64,000 nt of DNA from CAYYYJ01 sp964631205 (GTDB lineage Archaea; Aenigmatarchaeota; Aenigmatarchaeia; QMZP01; JACQNV01). The position numbers were made by a program, and so were the translations under genes. Location of the stretch: positions 5,358-69,357 of the forward strand of contig CAZVWU010000006.1 in assembly GCA_964631205.1 (NCBI GenBank), in the 5' to 3' direction. Positions 1-8,363 of this stretch are shown here, one piece after another (within the stretch, counting starts at the first letter, position 1; every line of letters starts with the position of its first letter). The notes beneath the pieces were generated by a model. The model made no database searches and was not told where the DNA came from. It saw only the letters and a list, made by a program, of their open reading frames with translations.

Positions 1-2
1 AC

Positions 3-923
3 CCTAAAGTTTTGGCTATTTTTAAAGTAAGGGCTGAAGTTCTCAGGCTGATAAGGGAATATTATACAAAGGAAGGTTTTTTTGAAGTGCAGACACCTGT
101 AATACAGGCAGCTGGCGCTGAAGGCGGCGCTGAGCTGTTCCCGCTTATCTATTATGGAAAAGAAGCATTTTTGAGGCAGAGTTCACAACTATACAAGCAG
201 ATGTTAATGGCTTCCGGGTTAGATAAAATTTGGGAAGTTGGTCAAAATTTTAGAAGTGAGAAGAGTCATACGCGCAAGCATGTTTCTGAGATTACAATTG
301 TAGATGCAGAAATTTCATGGGTTGAATCTGAAGAAGATGCGATGAAAGTTGTTGAAGGCTTAGTGCATCACGTTCTAAAAGAAGTTTCTAAAAATTGTGA
401 AGAGCAGTTAGAAACTTTGAATGTAAAAATGAAAATCCCGGAACTTCCATTCCCACGTCTCCATTACGATGAAGTTTTAGAAATGCTCCAAAAAACAGAA
501 GCAGGGAAGCATTTAAAATGGGGATCTGATTTCGCAGATGCAGAGGAAAGGGTTGTTGGAGAAATAATGGCAAAAAAAGGACACGAACTTTACTTCTTCA
601 CAAAATATCCATCACAGATAAAACCGTTCTACATAATGATGGATGGGAAATATTCAAGGGGGTTTGATTTGGATTTCAAAGGCATGGAAATAACGTCTGG
701 CGGACAAAGGGAACATAGGGTGGATGAGTTAGTAAGAACAATGAAATCAAAGGGATTGGATCCGCACAAATTTGAATTTTATTTAAATGCCTTTAAGGTT
801 GGTCAGCCTCCCCATGCTGGTTTTGGTCTGGGAGCTGATAGATTAGTCCAGCAAATCCTAAACTTGCCTGACATTAAGGAAGTTGTTCTGTTTCCACGAA
901 CTGTTGAGCGTTTGGTTCCTTAA
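3..923 (+). CDS. aspS: Aspartyl-tRNA synthetase, C-terminal catalytic part (cut by window start)
   Basis: Charges tRNA-Asp (possibly also tRNA-Asn) in the cytoplasm. This is a class II synthetase core. Counting from base 12, motif 1 is near residues 21-31 (FFEVQTPVI), motif 2 near 80-90 (FRSEKSHTRKH) and motif 3 near 270-280 (GFGLGADRLV); the segment EITSGGQREHR is typical of archaeal AspRS. The frame is open from base 3, so the anticodon-binding domain lies upstream of the window. The protein ends in KEVVLFPRTVERLVP. A second diverged copy of this end lies at about 2470-2541, beyond the nucleotidyltransferase/HEPN cassette, so the 3' end has been remodelled. AspRS versus AsnRS is a family call; AspRS is favoured by the motif set. 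Confidence 0.93.
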   Translation, partial: PKVLAIFKVRAEVLRLIREYYTKEGFFEVQTPVIQAAGAEGGAELFPLIYYGKEAFLRQSSQLYKQMLMASGLDKIWEVGQNFRSEKSHTRKHVSEITIVDAEISWVESEEDAMKVVEGLVHHVLKEVSKNCEEQLETLNVKMKIPELPFPRLHYDEVLEMLQKTEAGKHLKWGSDFADAEERVVGEIMAKKGHELYFFTKYPSQIKPFYIMMDGKYSRGFDLDFKGMEITSGGQREHRVDELVRTMKSKGLDPHKFEFYLNAFKVGQPPHAGFGLGADRLVQQILNLPDIKEVVLFPRTVERLVP

Positions 924-948
924 ATTGAATATGATCAACAATATAATC

Positions 949-996
949 ATGGATAAGATTGACTTACATGCCCACGTCCAGGCTATAGTTTTATAA
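949..996 (+). pseudogene. 5' remnant of an amidohydrolase/PHP-type gene
   Basis: The 15-codon reading frame starts MDKIDLHAHVQ and then stops. The segment IDLHAHV is the usual N-terminal metal-binding start of amidohydrolase, PHP or TatD-like enzymes. Only the beginning survives, directly after aspS and before the promoter of the nucleotidyltransferase/HEPN cassette. I infer a gene truncated when the cassette arrived. It is short, so chance resemblance cannot be excluded. Confidence 0.4.
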
Positions 997-1045
997 ATTT
1001 TTAGATAATTCTATAAATAGTAAGATCTTTCTACAAATAGAAAGG

Positions 1046-1052
1046 TTTATAA
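1046..1052 (+). promoter_or_regulatory. TATA box of the nucleotidyltransferase/HEPN cassette
   Basis: TTTATAA lies about 26 bases before the ATG at 1075, the distance expected when an archaeal transcript starts at or next to the start codon. The cassette therefore carries its own promoter and a leaderless first gene. Confidence 0.6.
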
Positions 1053-1074
1053 GCCTCGAATACAAGACTTTTGT

Positions 1075-2070
1075 ATGATAGAGAGTATATTCAGTTCCAG
1101 AGTAGGCACAAAAATCCTGCTCCATTTTGGAAGGTGGCCATACAAGGAGTTTTACCTAAACGAGCTTTCCAAGGAATTAAAAATAGGCCTTGGCAGAACT
1201 AAAACCCTTCTGGACAATTACACGAAAGAAGCCGTATTGATAAAAAGGAAAAACGGAAACAGGCTGCTCTTCAAGCTAAACCCAAACAACCAAATAACAT
1301 TTGAGATAATAAGGCTTGCCAATTTTGATTGCGTACGGGGGTTTCCAGAAAGGTTTGGAACAGCCCTCTCGAAATTTGTAACCAGGTATAGGGAGATAAT
1401 TGGAAACAATCTCTATTCTCTCGTGATATTTGGCTCTGTTGCCAAAGGGACTGCGGGAAAATGGAGCGATATGGACATATTTGTTATAGTTAAAACCAAG
1501 CCAGATAAGGGCACTTGCGACAAACTAAGGGGCGTGAATTCCGAAGTTTCAGAAGTGTTTTTAGAAACCCCCGAAGACGTGACATATACGTATAAGGATT
1601 TTATTGAAAATTATAGTATAGGCGATGATTTTTTGATAAACATAATGAAGGACGGAATAATCCTCTTTGACAGAGACGACGTTTTCTCAAGATACCTTAT
1701 AAAAGGCTTGCCATCTGTCACAAAAAAAGCAATACAGCAGAGACTGGCTTTCGCAAAACAAAGGCTTGACGAATGCATAGAGAATTTTCAAAAATTCACT
1801 GATGTAACGGCATCCATGCTTTCCGGAGTTTCTATTAATCTTTCTAGGGGAATCCTGCTCCTGAACAACATGATCCCCGGTTCAAAACATGAAATTCCAG
1901 GCCAGTTGAAAATTGCCGGAGAAGCAAAACTTTCAGGCGTGTATAAAAAAACAAGGAAATGGTTCAATGAAGTCCATCCTGATGCCAGCAAAGATGAGGT
2001 GTGGGAAACCATAAGTTTTCTAAAAGAAAAATATAGGCAGGCAGCCAAAAATCTGGAGGCTTGGAGATGA
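1075..2070 (+). CDS. Winged-helix / nucleotidyltransferase (MNT-type) protein
   Basis: 331 residues. Residues 1-80 look like a winged helix (ILLHFGRWPYKEFYLNELSK). A minimal nucleotidyltransferase core follows with the signature G-S at 120-121 and S-D-x-D at 131-134 (GSVAKGTAGKWSDMDIFV). The remaining 190 residues are helical. Proteins of this kind pair with HEPN proteins as toxin-antitoxin or defence modules, where the nucleotidyltransferase modifies and silences the HEPN RNase. The next gene overlaps it by ATGA and is HEPN-like, which supports this role. The ATG at 1075 has a well-placed TATA box. The exact substrate cannot be read from the sequence. Confidence 0.8.
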   Translation: MIESIFSSRVGTKILLHFGRWPYKEFYLNELSKELKIGLGRTKTLLDNYTKEAVLIKRKNGNRLLFKLNPNNQITFEIIRLANFDCVRGFPERFGTALSKFVTRYREIIGNNLYSLVIFGSVAKGTAGKWSDMDIFVIVKTKPDKGTCDKLRGVNSEVSEVFLETPEDVTYTYKDFIENYSIGDDFLINIMKDGIILFDRDDVFSRYLIKGLPSVTKKAIQQRLAFAKQRLDECIENFQKFTDVTASMLSGVSINLSRGILLLNNMIPGSKHEIPGQLKIAGEAKLSGVYKKTRKWFNEVHPDASKDEVWETISFLKEKYRQAAKNLEAWR

Positions 2071-2465
2071 AAGAGGTTGTAGAGGCTTTTAAAAGATGTG
2101 AGGAAGCCCTGAGAATATCAGAAAAAACAGTGGATATTGACCTGCCGACTTCAGCTAGCAGGCTGTATATAGCCGGTGAAAATTTAGCTGCTTGCATGCT
2201 GCTTCTTATTGAAGGCTCTGCTTCGAGGGATCATGGGAAACTCTGGAACGGAATCCAACGCCTTTTTGAGAAGGGGGATTTGAAAAAGAATTATAGGCCT
2301 GTCCTTGAAACTTCATATCGGCTGAGGATAAAAGGGGATTATGGCAGGGATATTGAAGGGGTTGTTTTAATAAGCAGGGAGGCAATAGAAGAGCAAATAA
2401 AATGCCTGAAGGAGTTTTCAGAAGAGGTTAGGCAAAAAATGAAGACAGAGGGCCATGTAGTCTAA
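2067..2465 (+). CDS. HEPN-domain protein, partner of the nucleotidyltransferase
   Basis: 132 residues, all helical, with the pattern RLYIAGENLAACMLLLIEG and later RLRIKGDYGRD. The R-x(n)-G-D-Y form replaces the R-x4-H motif of catalytic HEPN RNases and is common in the sacsin-like HEPN group. The ATG at 2067 overlaps the upstream stop (ATGA), so the two genes are translationally coupled. It is probably the toxin or the RNA-binding half of an MNT/HEPN module. The missing histidine could mean weak or no RNase activity. Confidence 0.7.
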   Translation: MKEVVEAFKRCEEALRISEKTVDIDLPTSASRLYIAGENLAACMLLLIEGSASRDHGKLWNGIQRLFEKGDLKKNYRPVLETSYRLRIKGDYGRDIEGVVLISREAIEEQIKCLKEFSEEVRQKMKTEGHVV

Positions 2466-2469
2466 AGGG

Positions 2470-2541
2470 CTACAACCAATAAACACTGACATGAAAAAAG
2501 TAGCTCTGTTCCCAAGGACCACTGAAAGGCTCGTCCCATAA
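2470..2541 (+). pseudogene. Orphan 3' end of a second aspS copy
   Basis: The frame ends KKVALFPRTTERLVP-stop, matching 12 of 15 residues of the aspS end (KEVVLFPRTVERLVP), while only 31 of the last 48 bases agree. It lies 1.6 kb downstream of the intact aspS end, just after the HEPN gene. It is a relic of an older or foreign aspS. The divergence shows it is not a fresh target-site duplication. Confidence 0.8.
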
Positions 2542-2542
2542 C

Positions 2543-2863
2543 CTATCCTATATAGCTTCCATCGGTTTCCTGGGGGCCGAATTTTGAAAACCTTTCCAAT
2601 AATTTTTCAAGCAAAGTTTTGAGGTCGTTGTTTATCGATTCTTCTTTATGGCCTTTTTCCTTAAGGCTTGCTATTATCTCAGAGACTTCGTCGTCTTCGT
2701 TTATTGCATGAATAATACTGGATAAATTCTCTTCTGTTATTCCAGACGCAATCATTGGCTCCAGAACTTCCCTCCGAAAATCAGAATCATTTATCTTGAG
2801 TGCAAGCTTTTCCTGAAAAACTATAAGCAGCTCTATTCTCTCTTCAAGCGAATCATCAGCCAT
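2543..2863 (-). CDS. Acidic helical protein of unknown function
   Basis: 106 residues, strongly charged and predicted helical (MADDSLEERIELLIVFQEKL). I recognise no domain. It has no signal peptide or membrane segment. It starts at an ATG directly behind an AT-rich stretch (2864-2890) that also precedes tRNA-Pro, so this is probably a divergent promoter. It is convergent with the aspS relic, whose stop is one base away. Confidence 0.6.
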   Translation of the reverse strand: MADDSLEERIELLIVFQEKLALKINDSDFRREVLEPMIASGITEENLSSIIHAINEDDEVSEIIASLKEKGHKEESINNDLKTLLEKLLERFSKFGPQETDGSYIG

Positions 2864-2899
2864 ATTATATATTTAACAAACAGATATATAGTCGCATAT

Positions 2900-3018
2900 G
2901 GGGCCGTAGTCTAGCTAAATTATCTTCAAGCTTCTGATTTGATAATGAAGAATTCTAGAATGGTTTAGGATTCCAGCTTGGGGTGCTGGCGACCTGAGTT
3001 CAAATCTCAGCGGCCTCA
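2900..3018 (+). tRNA. tRNA-Pro(GGG) with a D-loop intron
   Basis: Acceptor GGGGCCG pairs with CGGCCTC, followed by discriminator A. Anticodon arm is CCAGC-TTGGGGT-GCTGG and T arm is CTGAG-TTCAAAT-CTCAG. The D arm is split: exon 1 ends GTCTAGC (2915) and the exon resumes at TGGTTTAGGAT (2961). Removing 2916-2960 (45 bases) leaves a 74-base tRNA. The intron has a 6-bp ATTATC/GATAAT stem. D-loop introns are a non-canonical location known from some archaea. Confidence 0.9.
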
Positions 3019-3156
3019 TCGGGATTTCATATAATGTTAAAAATATTCTTAACTCTATTTTGAAATAAAAATAAAAAGATAATGGAACAGAGTTCAGGCT
3101 TTGTACGTCCCACTACTCAACTAAAATTTAGATTTTTTTCCTTCCGCAAGATTTTT

Positions 3157-3351
3157 TTATCTTCCTCTTTGCTGTTTGAAGCAGTCCAGGCAATATACTG
3201 GTCTGTCGCCTGAAGGCTTAAAGGGGACTTGTGTCTGCTTGCCGCAAGATGAGCAAACTGCGTCGTGCATTTCTCTTGGGCCGCCAAATCCGCCACCGCC
3301 ACCGCCTCTCCTATCGAATCCCATTTCTCTCCTTACAAAACCTGAGTCCAA
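3157..3351 (-). CDS. Small CxxC-x17-CxxC zinc-ribbon protein
   Basis: 64 residues. A glycine-rich N-terminus (RRGGGGGGFGG) is followed by CSSC, 17 residues (GKQTQVPFKPSGDRPVY) and CLDC. This spacing is the CxxC-x17-CxxC domain seen in many archaeal and candidate-phyla genomes; the four cysteines should bind zinc. The basic tail and Gly-rich linker suggest RNA or DNA binding, which is inference. It stands alone between tRNA-Pro and the coiled-coil gene. Confidence 0.8.
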   Translation of the reverse strand: MDSGFVRREMGFDRRGGGGGGFGGPREMHDAVCSSCGKQTQVPFKPSGDRPVYCLDCFKQQRGR

Positions 3352-3440
3352 AAACTTAATTCAGGTTTGTTTTACAAGTACTGTGGAACTATTCCAGTTC
3401 CGCGCCTTGTGCTAAAGAGTTGTACTGAGGCTTTATAAAC

Positions 3441-4721
3441 TTAATTGGCCTCCTCGGTTAGCACTACCTCCTTTCCTGATCCGGCCAGAACCAGCTCCCT
3501 TATTTCAGCCTTTTGCTTTTCAAGGCCTTCTTTAATAAGATTTTTCTCTTTGCCTGCCTTTTCAGCCTCGTTTTTAGCGTTCGCAAGGTCTGCTTCTATT
3601 GATTTGATTTCAGACTCTTTCTGGCTTTTAATTTCTTCTATTGCTTTAAGGCTGCTGTATTTTGATTCTAGAATTGCTTTGTTTTCAAAAAGCCTTCTAT
3701 ACTGGTTTCTGGATGCGATGATTTCACCAGACTCTATTTTTTTCTTTATTCCTGCTATATTCTCCAGCTCATTTTCTTTCAAATCAAGGCTTTTAGACGA
3801 GATTATTGGGTTAAGGGATTCCAGAACAGAATAAATAATCTCTACATTCTCCGTTTCAGCGCCTTCCGAAAACACAGTTTTCTGCTCTTTTGTTAGCATT
3901 AAATTTTCAGAATCATGGATAAGCTTTTTCATCGGCCTCCTTATCGAAGAGATGTCGCTGATCAGGCCTGATTTTATTCTGCCTATCTCATGTTCTGTTT
4001 TTTCCAATTCTGATTTTGTTTTGTAAAGCTCATCCCACTTCGCGTCAGAACTAATTTCACGAAGCTCTTTTTTCTGGGCATCAAAGGATGCGTTATGCTT
4101 GTTTATTTCCATAGATATTTCCAATTGTAGTTTTTCTGTTTCCTTGAGTTGCCCCAGGAGTTCATTCCTCTTTCCTAGCTTTTCTCTTACATCATCAATT
4201 AGTTTTAAAATAGTGCAACCCTGCAATTTTTTATCAAAAGAATTTAACACCTGCTCTATACTTTTTAAATTTTTGATTATATTATCGGCCTCTTTTTTGA
4301 AGTAATTGGATATTACATAGGCTTGCTTTTCATTGGCATCTTTAATTTCATTTATAATTTCAAATGTTTTATTGCATGTAGATCGCATTTCGGTAAAAGT
4401 GATGCCAGAAGATTTAGGGATCTTCTTTAGTAGCTGCGATTTTTTTGCAAACAGGTCTTTTGTCATGTTTATCGCTGAATAAGTTTTGTCTGTTGGCTCG
4501 AATTTTGCTTTTTCAAGCTCCTTTATGGCATACTCCAGATAGGAAACTAGGTCTAGCAATTCTGCCCATCTCTCTGAAAGCTCTGTGTTAATCGAGCTTA
4601 TATTTTCTTTATTGGTCTCTAGCAGCCATGGAACAAGGCTGTCTATCTCTATTTCGATTTTTTCTTTAGTCTGCTTCTCCTCCATTGGCTGCTTTTTAAA
4701 GAGCTTATTTAGTAGACCCAT
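3441..4721 (-). CDS. Large coiled-coil protein, function unknown
   Basis: 426 residues, almost entirely charged heptad-like helix with no membrane segment. The C-terminus ends in a conserved-looking non-helical segment (ELVLAGSGKEVVL). No enzymatic motif is visible. A structural or partner-binding role is plausible but unproven. Its ATG follows directly after a family A repeat element (4729-4868) in sense orientation, so the mRNA leader probably contains or begins inside that element. Confidence 0.7.
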   Translation of the reverse strand: MGLLNKLFKKQPMEEKQTKEKIEIEIDSLVPWLLETNKENISSINTELSERWAELLDLVSYLEYAIKELEKAKFEPTDKTYSAINMTKDLFAKKSQLLKKIPKSSGITFTEMRSTCNKTFEIINEIKDANEKQAYVISNYFKKEADNIIKNLKSIEQVLNSFDKKLQGCTILKLIDDVREKLGKRNELLGQLKETEKLQLEISMEINKHNASFDAQKKELREISSDAKWDELYKTKSELEKTEHEIGRIKSGLISDISSIRRPMKKLIHDSENLMLTKEQKTVFSEGAETENVEIIYSVLESLNPIISSKSLDLKENELENIAGIKKKIESGEIIASRNQYRRLFENKAILESKYSSLKAIEEIKSQKESEIKSIEADLANAKNEAEKAGKEKNLIKEGLEKQKAEIRELVLAGSGKEVVLTEEAN

Positions 4722-4728
4722 AGTATAT

Positions 4729-4868
4729 GTTTTTCTTTTGGGTTATAAGGTCGTGAGGCTTTGACTCACGAGATGTGCCGGACTCAGCTGGAAACTGATC
4801 TGCAGATCAGTTTCGGTCTTTAAATGTGCTGTGGCACACGACTTTTTCTTTAGAAAGAAAAAGGGTAT
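4729..4868 (-). repeat. Family A intron-like element (leader of the coiled-coil gene), with nested palindrome
   Basis: Read on the minus strand: TATACCC, pyrimidine tract TTTTTCTTTC, its hairpin partner, a long spacer with GTCGTG...CACGAC ends, CTTATAACCC, then purine tract AAAAGAAAAA, and 11 bases later the ATG of the coiled-coil gene. The third tract approximates the parallel complement of the first (G shifted by one). A 24-base family C palindrome is nested inside. It shares order and sequence with introns in tRNA-Glu, tRNA-Ser and tRNA-His. Confidence 0.75.
4791..4814. repeat. Family C 24-base palindrome
   Basis: A perfect inverted repeat with arm GAAACTGATCTG, nested in the family A element. 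It is flanked by CAGCTG before and GGTCT after, as in the T-loop intron of tRNA-Ser. Relatives are at 9603-9626 and 62097-62120. Confidence 0.8.
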
Positions 4869-4989
4869 AAAGCTTATAAACCATATTATTCAATCCAATA
4901 TCAGGCTATGATGACAACGCTCCAGAATGAGGCAGATTGCTGTTTGCCCTTGAATTCCGTGATAGCTGCGGAGCCCTATTTCGAGTCAT
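4869..4989. promoter_or_regulatory. Divergent promoter region
   Basis: A nearly palindromic TATA stretch (TATAAAGCTTATAAA, about 4866-4880) can serve both the minus-strand coiled-coil gene and the plus-strand HEXXH gene. An ATG at 4908 sits about 30 bases after it but opens a different, 42-codon frame without recognisable content; I do not call it. Confidence 0.45.
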
Positions 4990-5559
4990 ATGGTGACATC
5001 CAAAATACAGGATCTTGGAAATCTTTTAGAAATTGATGAGATATTAATTTCTGCATTATCAAGCAGATGGAATTACAAGAGTCTGGTTACAGAAAATGCA
5101 GAAACGGGTTTTTTGTGTATCGACCGTCCTCATTTAGAAGACAAAAAGAAAAAGGATATTTTAAAAGAATTGAGTGAAGAAGTTGAGCTAGAAGATTTGG
5201 ATGAGGAGGGGAAGGAGAAGCTTGCAACTCTTGGGAATGATAATTATCTTGTACGCGTTAAATATGTTGAAGAGGATTATAAAAGAGGCGACCTCGACAG
5301 AATAGCTCCTGGAACCTATCTCGAAGTTATCAGGGTGCACCCAATTTATATGGAAGATGGGCTTTTTGGATACACTTATCCTGAAGGCGGGCTTGCAGTC
5401 TATGTGAGGTCAGATTTGAGAGGAGAGGCATTAAGAAGGGTTATAAAACATGAAGTTGCGCATCATGCCATGAGGCTTGGTGAAGAGGCTGCGCGGGATT
5501 TGACAGGGACGCACATGCACGAATTTTTGCCTATTTTTGAGAGGAGCAGGTATAATTAG
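4990..5559 (+). CDS. HEXXH-containing protein, possible metallopeptidase
   Basis: 189 residues. Near residue 155 it has HEVAHH, matching the HEXXH zinc-peptidase signature, and a further HxHE segment (THMHEF) about 20 residues later that could supply another ligand. The first half is acidic (ELSEEVELEDLDEEGKEKL) and unassigned. No signal peptide or membrane helix is seen, so it is probably cytoplasmic. The family is not recognised, and the peptidase function rests on the motif only. Confidence 0.65.
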   Translation: MVTSKIQDLGNLLEIDEILISALSSRWNYKSLVTENAETGFLCIDRPHLEDKKKKDILKELSEEVELEDLDEEGKEKLATLGNDNYLVRVKYVEEDYKRGDLDRIAPGTYLEVIRVHPIYMEDGLFGYTYPEGGLAVYVRSDLRGEALRRVIKHEVAHHAMRLGEEAARDLTGTHMHEFLPIFERSRYN

Positions 5560-5614
5560 AGGCAGTAAGGTTTTTTGCTGAACTTGCCCTGCCATATATT
5601 TGGCGACTCTATAA

Positions 5615-6934
5615 TTAACCAAAAACACTTTTCTCTTTTATTGCTGAGGGGGACCCGCCAGCATGCCAGCTAAGCCTTGGCCTGATTTGGACAGAAAAGA
5701 TTCGCTCTGAGTTGTCATCCAGTATAATCGCAGAGCCTTTATTTCTTGGGAGCATGTTGATGTAATCCTGTATATCCTCCATCATGTAAGTCTGCATTAT
5801 TGACCTGAGTGCTTCTAGATCCGATCTGGAAGTCAACCTATGGGAGATAATAAGGTCTGATTGCGCCAAAACATCCTCATGGAGTTTTCCTGGCCTTTGT
5901 GTGATCAATAGGACTGAGATTCCAGGTTCCCGGCCTTCTTTAATTAACGTCAATAATGGGTCTGTGGCTGCTGTGGTTTCTGCGTTTCCAACAAATTGGT
6001 GCGCTTCGTCAATCATTATCCAGACCATTGGAGCTTTTTTCTTTTTTTCGCCTGTCATTGTTTCAAATTCTTCTGATTTTCTTGCTATTAACCGTTCCAT
6101 GAAAATTCTTCTGGATAGCAGCCCTACCAGCAGGGAACGCACGCTCCAGCCGCCAGAAACCCTCATATAATGCGAGACGTCTATGACAGAAACTATGCCT
6201 GGCTGAAAAAGGTCAGAAATGGGAGTCCCTTCTTTTTCGAAAATCCCCCACTCCTGTGCAGCTTCAAACCTGTTTATAAGGGCTTCTTTCACAACAGGCT
6301 CTATTCTTTTGTCGGCTTCCAGTATTTTGGTTATATCTGAAAGATCGTATTTGGTTCCATATTTTATCTTGGCTTGCTTGATAGCGCGTTCGATGGCAAT
6401 CCCGTGAGAGTCTATTGAGGTGAACCCAAAGGTGACGATCCAGTCGGCGGCAGCCAATTCGCCGCATGCAAGCGTAAGGCTATGGTCGACCTCTACTCCC
6501 GAATCTTTGTATGAATTGGCATAGGCTTTTGGGACAAAGAGTTTTGCAGGCATTCCCATGGGTTCAAGGGGCTTTTTTTCATCAGGTCTTTTCCAGTCCC
6601 TGAGAAGGCTTCTTCCTTTTTCGTTGGGACTTTTCATACTCCAGAAGATTCCCATAGTGTCTATCATCAGGACTGAAAGGTTTTCCCTGATATCTTTTGG
6701 GAGTAGGGCCATCTCTTCGGAAATCACAGCCGCCGAGTAGGATTTTCCTGTCCCTCTTTTGCCGACAATCAAAACAACATGCGGTTTAGTCACATCCATT
6801 AAAACAGCATTTGTAAGCTTTGATTCCTCCCCCTCGCCAACAATATGCATCCCTATAAAAGCAGTCCCTTTGTCGCCGAACTTTGCAAGGTCATCTTGGT
6901 CTCTTCCAACAACAATGTTTTCTAGAACAGGCAT
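5615..6934 (-). CDS. HerA/DUF87-type P-loop ATPase
   Basis: 439 residues. Walker A is GKRGTGKS near residue 58 and Walker B with catalytic acid is APMVWIMIDEAHQF near residue 300, followed by the sensor-like LLITQRP and an SRSDLEAL segment. This is the FtsK/HerA superfamily found in archaea, where HerA-type proteins form hexameric DNA translocases. There is no HAS-barrel of a full HerA that I can identify and no nurA neighbour, so its exact role (DNA pumping versus other ATPase work) is open. Confidence 0.8.
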   Translation of the reverse strand: MPVLENIVVGRDQDDLAKFGDKGTAFIGMHIVGEGEESKLTNAVLMDVTKPHVVLIVGKRGTGKSYSAAVISEEMALLPKDIRENLSVLMIDTMGIFWSMKSPNEKGRSLLRDWKRPDEKKPLEPMGMPAKLFVPKAYANSYKDSGVEVDHSLTLACGELAAADWIVTFGFTSIDSHGIAIERAIKQAKIKYGTKYDLSDITKILEADKRIEPVVKEALINRFEAAQEWGIFEKEGTPISDLFQPGIVSVIDVSHYMRVSGGWSVRSLLVGLLSRRIFMERLIARKSEEFETMTGEKKKKAPMVWIMIDEAHQFVGNAETTAATDPLLTLIKEGREPGISVLLITQRPGKLHEDVLAQSDLIISHRLTSRSDLEALRSIMQTYMMEDIQDYINMLPRNKGSAIILDDNSERIFSVQIRPRLSWHAGGSPSAIKEKSVFG

Positions 6935-6981
6935 ATGACTTATATATTGTTTACGTCTATAATATAATTAGAGGGATTATT

Positions 6982-7182
6982 ATGACATTGGTGGACGAAG
7001 TAATAAAAAACAAAGAGGAGATTCTCATAAAGGTCCTGCAGTTTTTGGAGGGGAAGGAAGCCACAACAAAGCTCAATCTCAGTGGGATGAAGTTCACTCT
7101 AGGCAACATGCTTGTAAAGCTCAATGGGCAAGTTGAGGTAACTGTTTTAAAGCTGGAAGAAGGCAAGAAAAAGAAAAAATAG
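6982..7182 (+). CDS. Small conserved archaeal-type protein, unknown function
   Basis: 66 residues, starting MTLVDEVIKNKEEIL, with a beta-rich centre (TTKLNLSGMKFTLGNMLVKL) and a lysine tail (EEGKKKKK). The ATG at 6982 is chosen because a TATA-like stretch (ACTTATATATTG, about 6938-6950) precedes it and the longer frame has no coding character. No function is recognised. Confidence 0.6.
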   Translation: MTLVDEVIKNKEEILIKVLQFLEGKEATTKLNLSGMKFTLGNMLVKLNGQVEVTVLKLEEGKKKKK

Positions 7183-7249
7183 ACTTTCTTATTAAAACAG
7201 GCGGCGGAAGTGAGAATAAGCTTAAAAACCTCCACCTCGTAGATAATCC

Positions 7250-7510
7250 ATGCCTATTCTTGAAGATATCCTCAAAAGCGTGGACGGGAGTCTGGATTGT
7301 TCAATTCATTTCCACGGAAAGCAGGCCGCGATTATTTCTCTTGAGAATAAGGAGATAGTTTTTGATGTGAAGGACCCCTTTGCCTTTATGGACTTCGGGC
7401 TGATGAAGGAATTTATGAAAAGGCGCGGGGATTCAGGGGCAATGAAAAGGCTGAAAGATGCCGGGTTCAAGGTTAGCCTAAAGTACAAGGGATTTAAGGT
7501 GGATTTGTAG
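7250..7510 (+). CDS. Small hypothetical protein
   Basis: 86 residues starting MPILEDILKSVDG. It has alternating strands and helices and no motif I recognise; no membrane segment. It lies 10 bases upstream of the phosphoesterase gene and is probably co-transcribed with it. Confidence 0.6.
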   Translation: MPILEDILKSVDGSLDCSIHFHGKQAAIISLENKEIVFDVKDPFAFMDFGLMKEFMKRRGDSGAMKRLKDAGFKVSLKYKGFKVDL

Positions 7511-7520
7511 TGGGTTGTTT

Positions 7521-8363
7521 ATGAAAGCGCTTGCAATAAGCTACATGCATGGCACAATGCCTGCAGGATTAAAAAAGTTTGTAAAAAATAATTCTATCGA
7601 TCTTATAATCTCTATGGGCGACCATGCAGATGGCGATGAAAGAAGAAAATTAATTTTCAAAAATTGGGGATACTTTAAAAAGAAAGATAATTATTATAAG
7701 GCTTTTGAAAATCTTATAGGGAAAAATAAATGCACTGTCCTGCATAAAAGATATGCTTTATCCGGAAAAAATTTATTAGAAAAATTGGATTCTATCGGTG
7801 TTCCAGTCTTAATTCTGGATGGAAACAATGATTTTACAGAGAAAGACAGGAAAGACTCTGGTTACAATTTTCCTACTTTAGAAAAAACTGTGAAATGTTC
7901 AAAAAACCTAAAGTTGGTTGATGGGGAAAAATTCAAGATACAAGGCTATACTTTAGTTGGGATCGGCGGATATAGGGATGTTCCTCGATCAGATACTAAA
8001 GCTTCTCAAAAGAAAAAATATGACGAATCAAATAATTTTTTCAGGAAAAAGCTGGGAAAACTTTTAAAAAATTTAGACCAGAGAAAAACAATCTTAATAG
8101 GCCATGACCAGCCAAGGAATACTGTTTTCGATAAGGTCAATTATCCATCGAGCCCTAATAATGGGAGATCAGTAGGCGATCCAATTATAAGGGAATTCCT
8201 CGGCAGTTTTCGTCCAGCACTCTATATCGGCGGCCATATGCATGAACATCACGGGGTATCAAAATTGGGGGAAACCACACTTGCTGCAGCAGGTCATGGG
8301 AGAGAAGGCCAGTGCCTGATTTTAGAAATACCATCTTTAAAAATTGAAAAGGTTGTTTTATGA
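7521..8363 (+). CDS. Calcineurin-like metallophosphoesterase
   Basis: About 281 residues. The metallophosphoesterase motifs run in order: ISMGDHADGD, LDGNND, ILIGHDQP and YIGGHMHEHHG. The first motif, normally D-x-H, reads SYMHG, so the usual first aspartate is missing. The downstream G-D, G-N-N/H and G-H-x-H motifs are intact. It hydrolyses an unidentified phosphoester, using two metals. Start ATG at 7521 is preferred over an upstream TTG. Its stop overlaps the start of the next gene (ATGA). Confidence 0.85.
   Translation: MKALAISYMHGTMPAGLKKFVKNNSIDLIISMGDHADGDERRKLIFKNWGYFKKKDNYYKAFENLIGKNKCTVLHKRYALSGKNLLEKLDSIGVPVLILDGNNDFTEKDRKDSGYNFPTLEKTVKCSKNLKLVDGEKFKIQGYTLVGIGGYRDVPRSDTKASQKKKYDESNNFFRKKLGKLLKNLDQRKTILIGHDQPRNTVFDKVNYPSSPNNGRSVGDPIIREFLGSFRPALYIGGHMHEHHGVSKLGETTLAAAGHGREGQCLILEIPSLKIEKVVL

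Noticed and set aside
4908..5036. ATG with a TATA box upstream, 42 codons
   Set aside because: Different frame from the HEXXH gene, no recognisable content; kept only as a note on the promoter.
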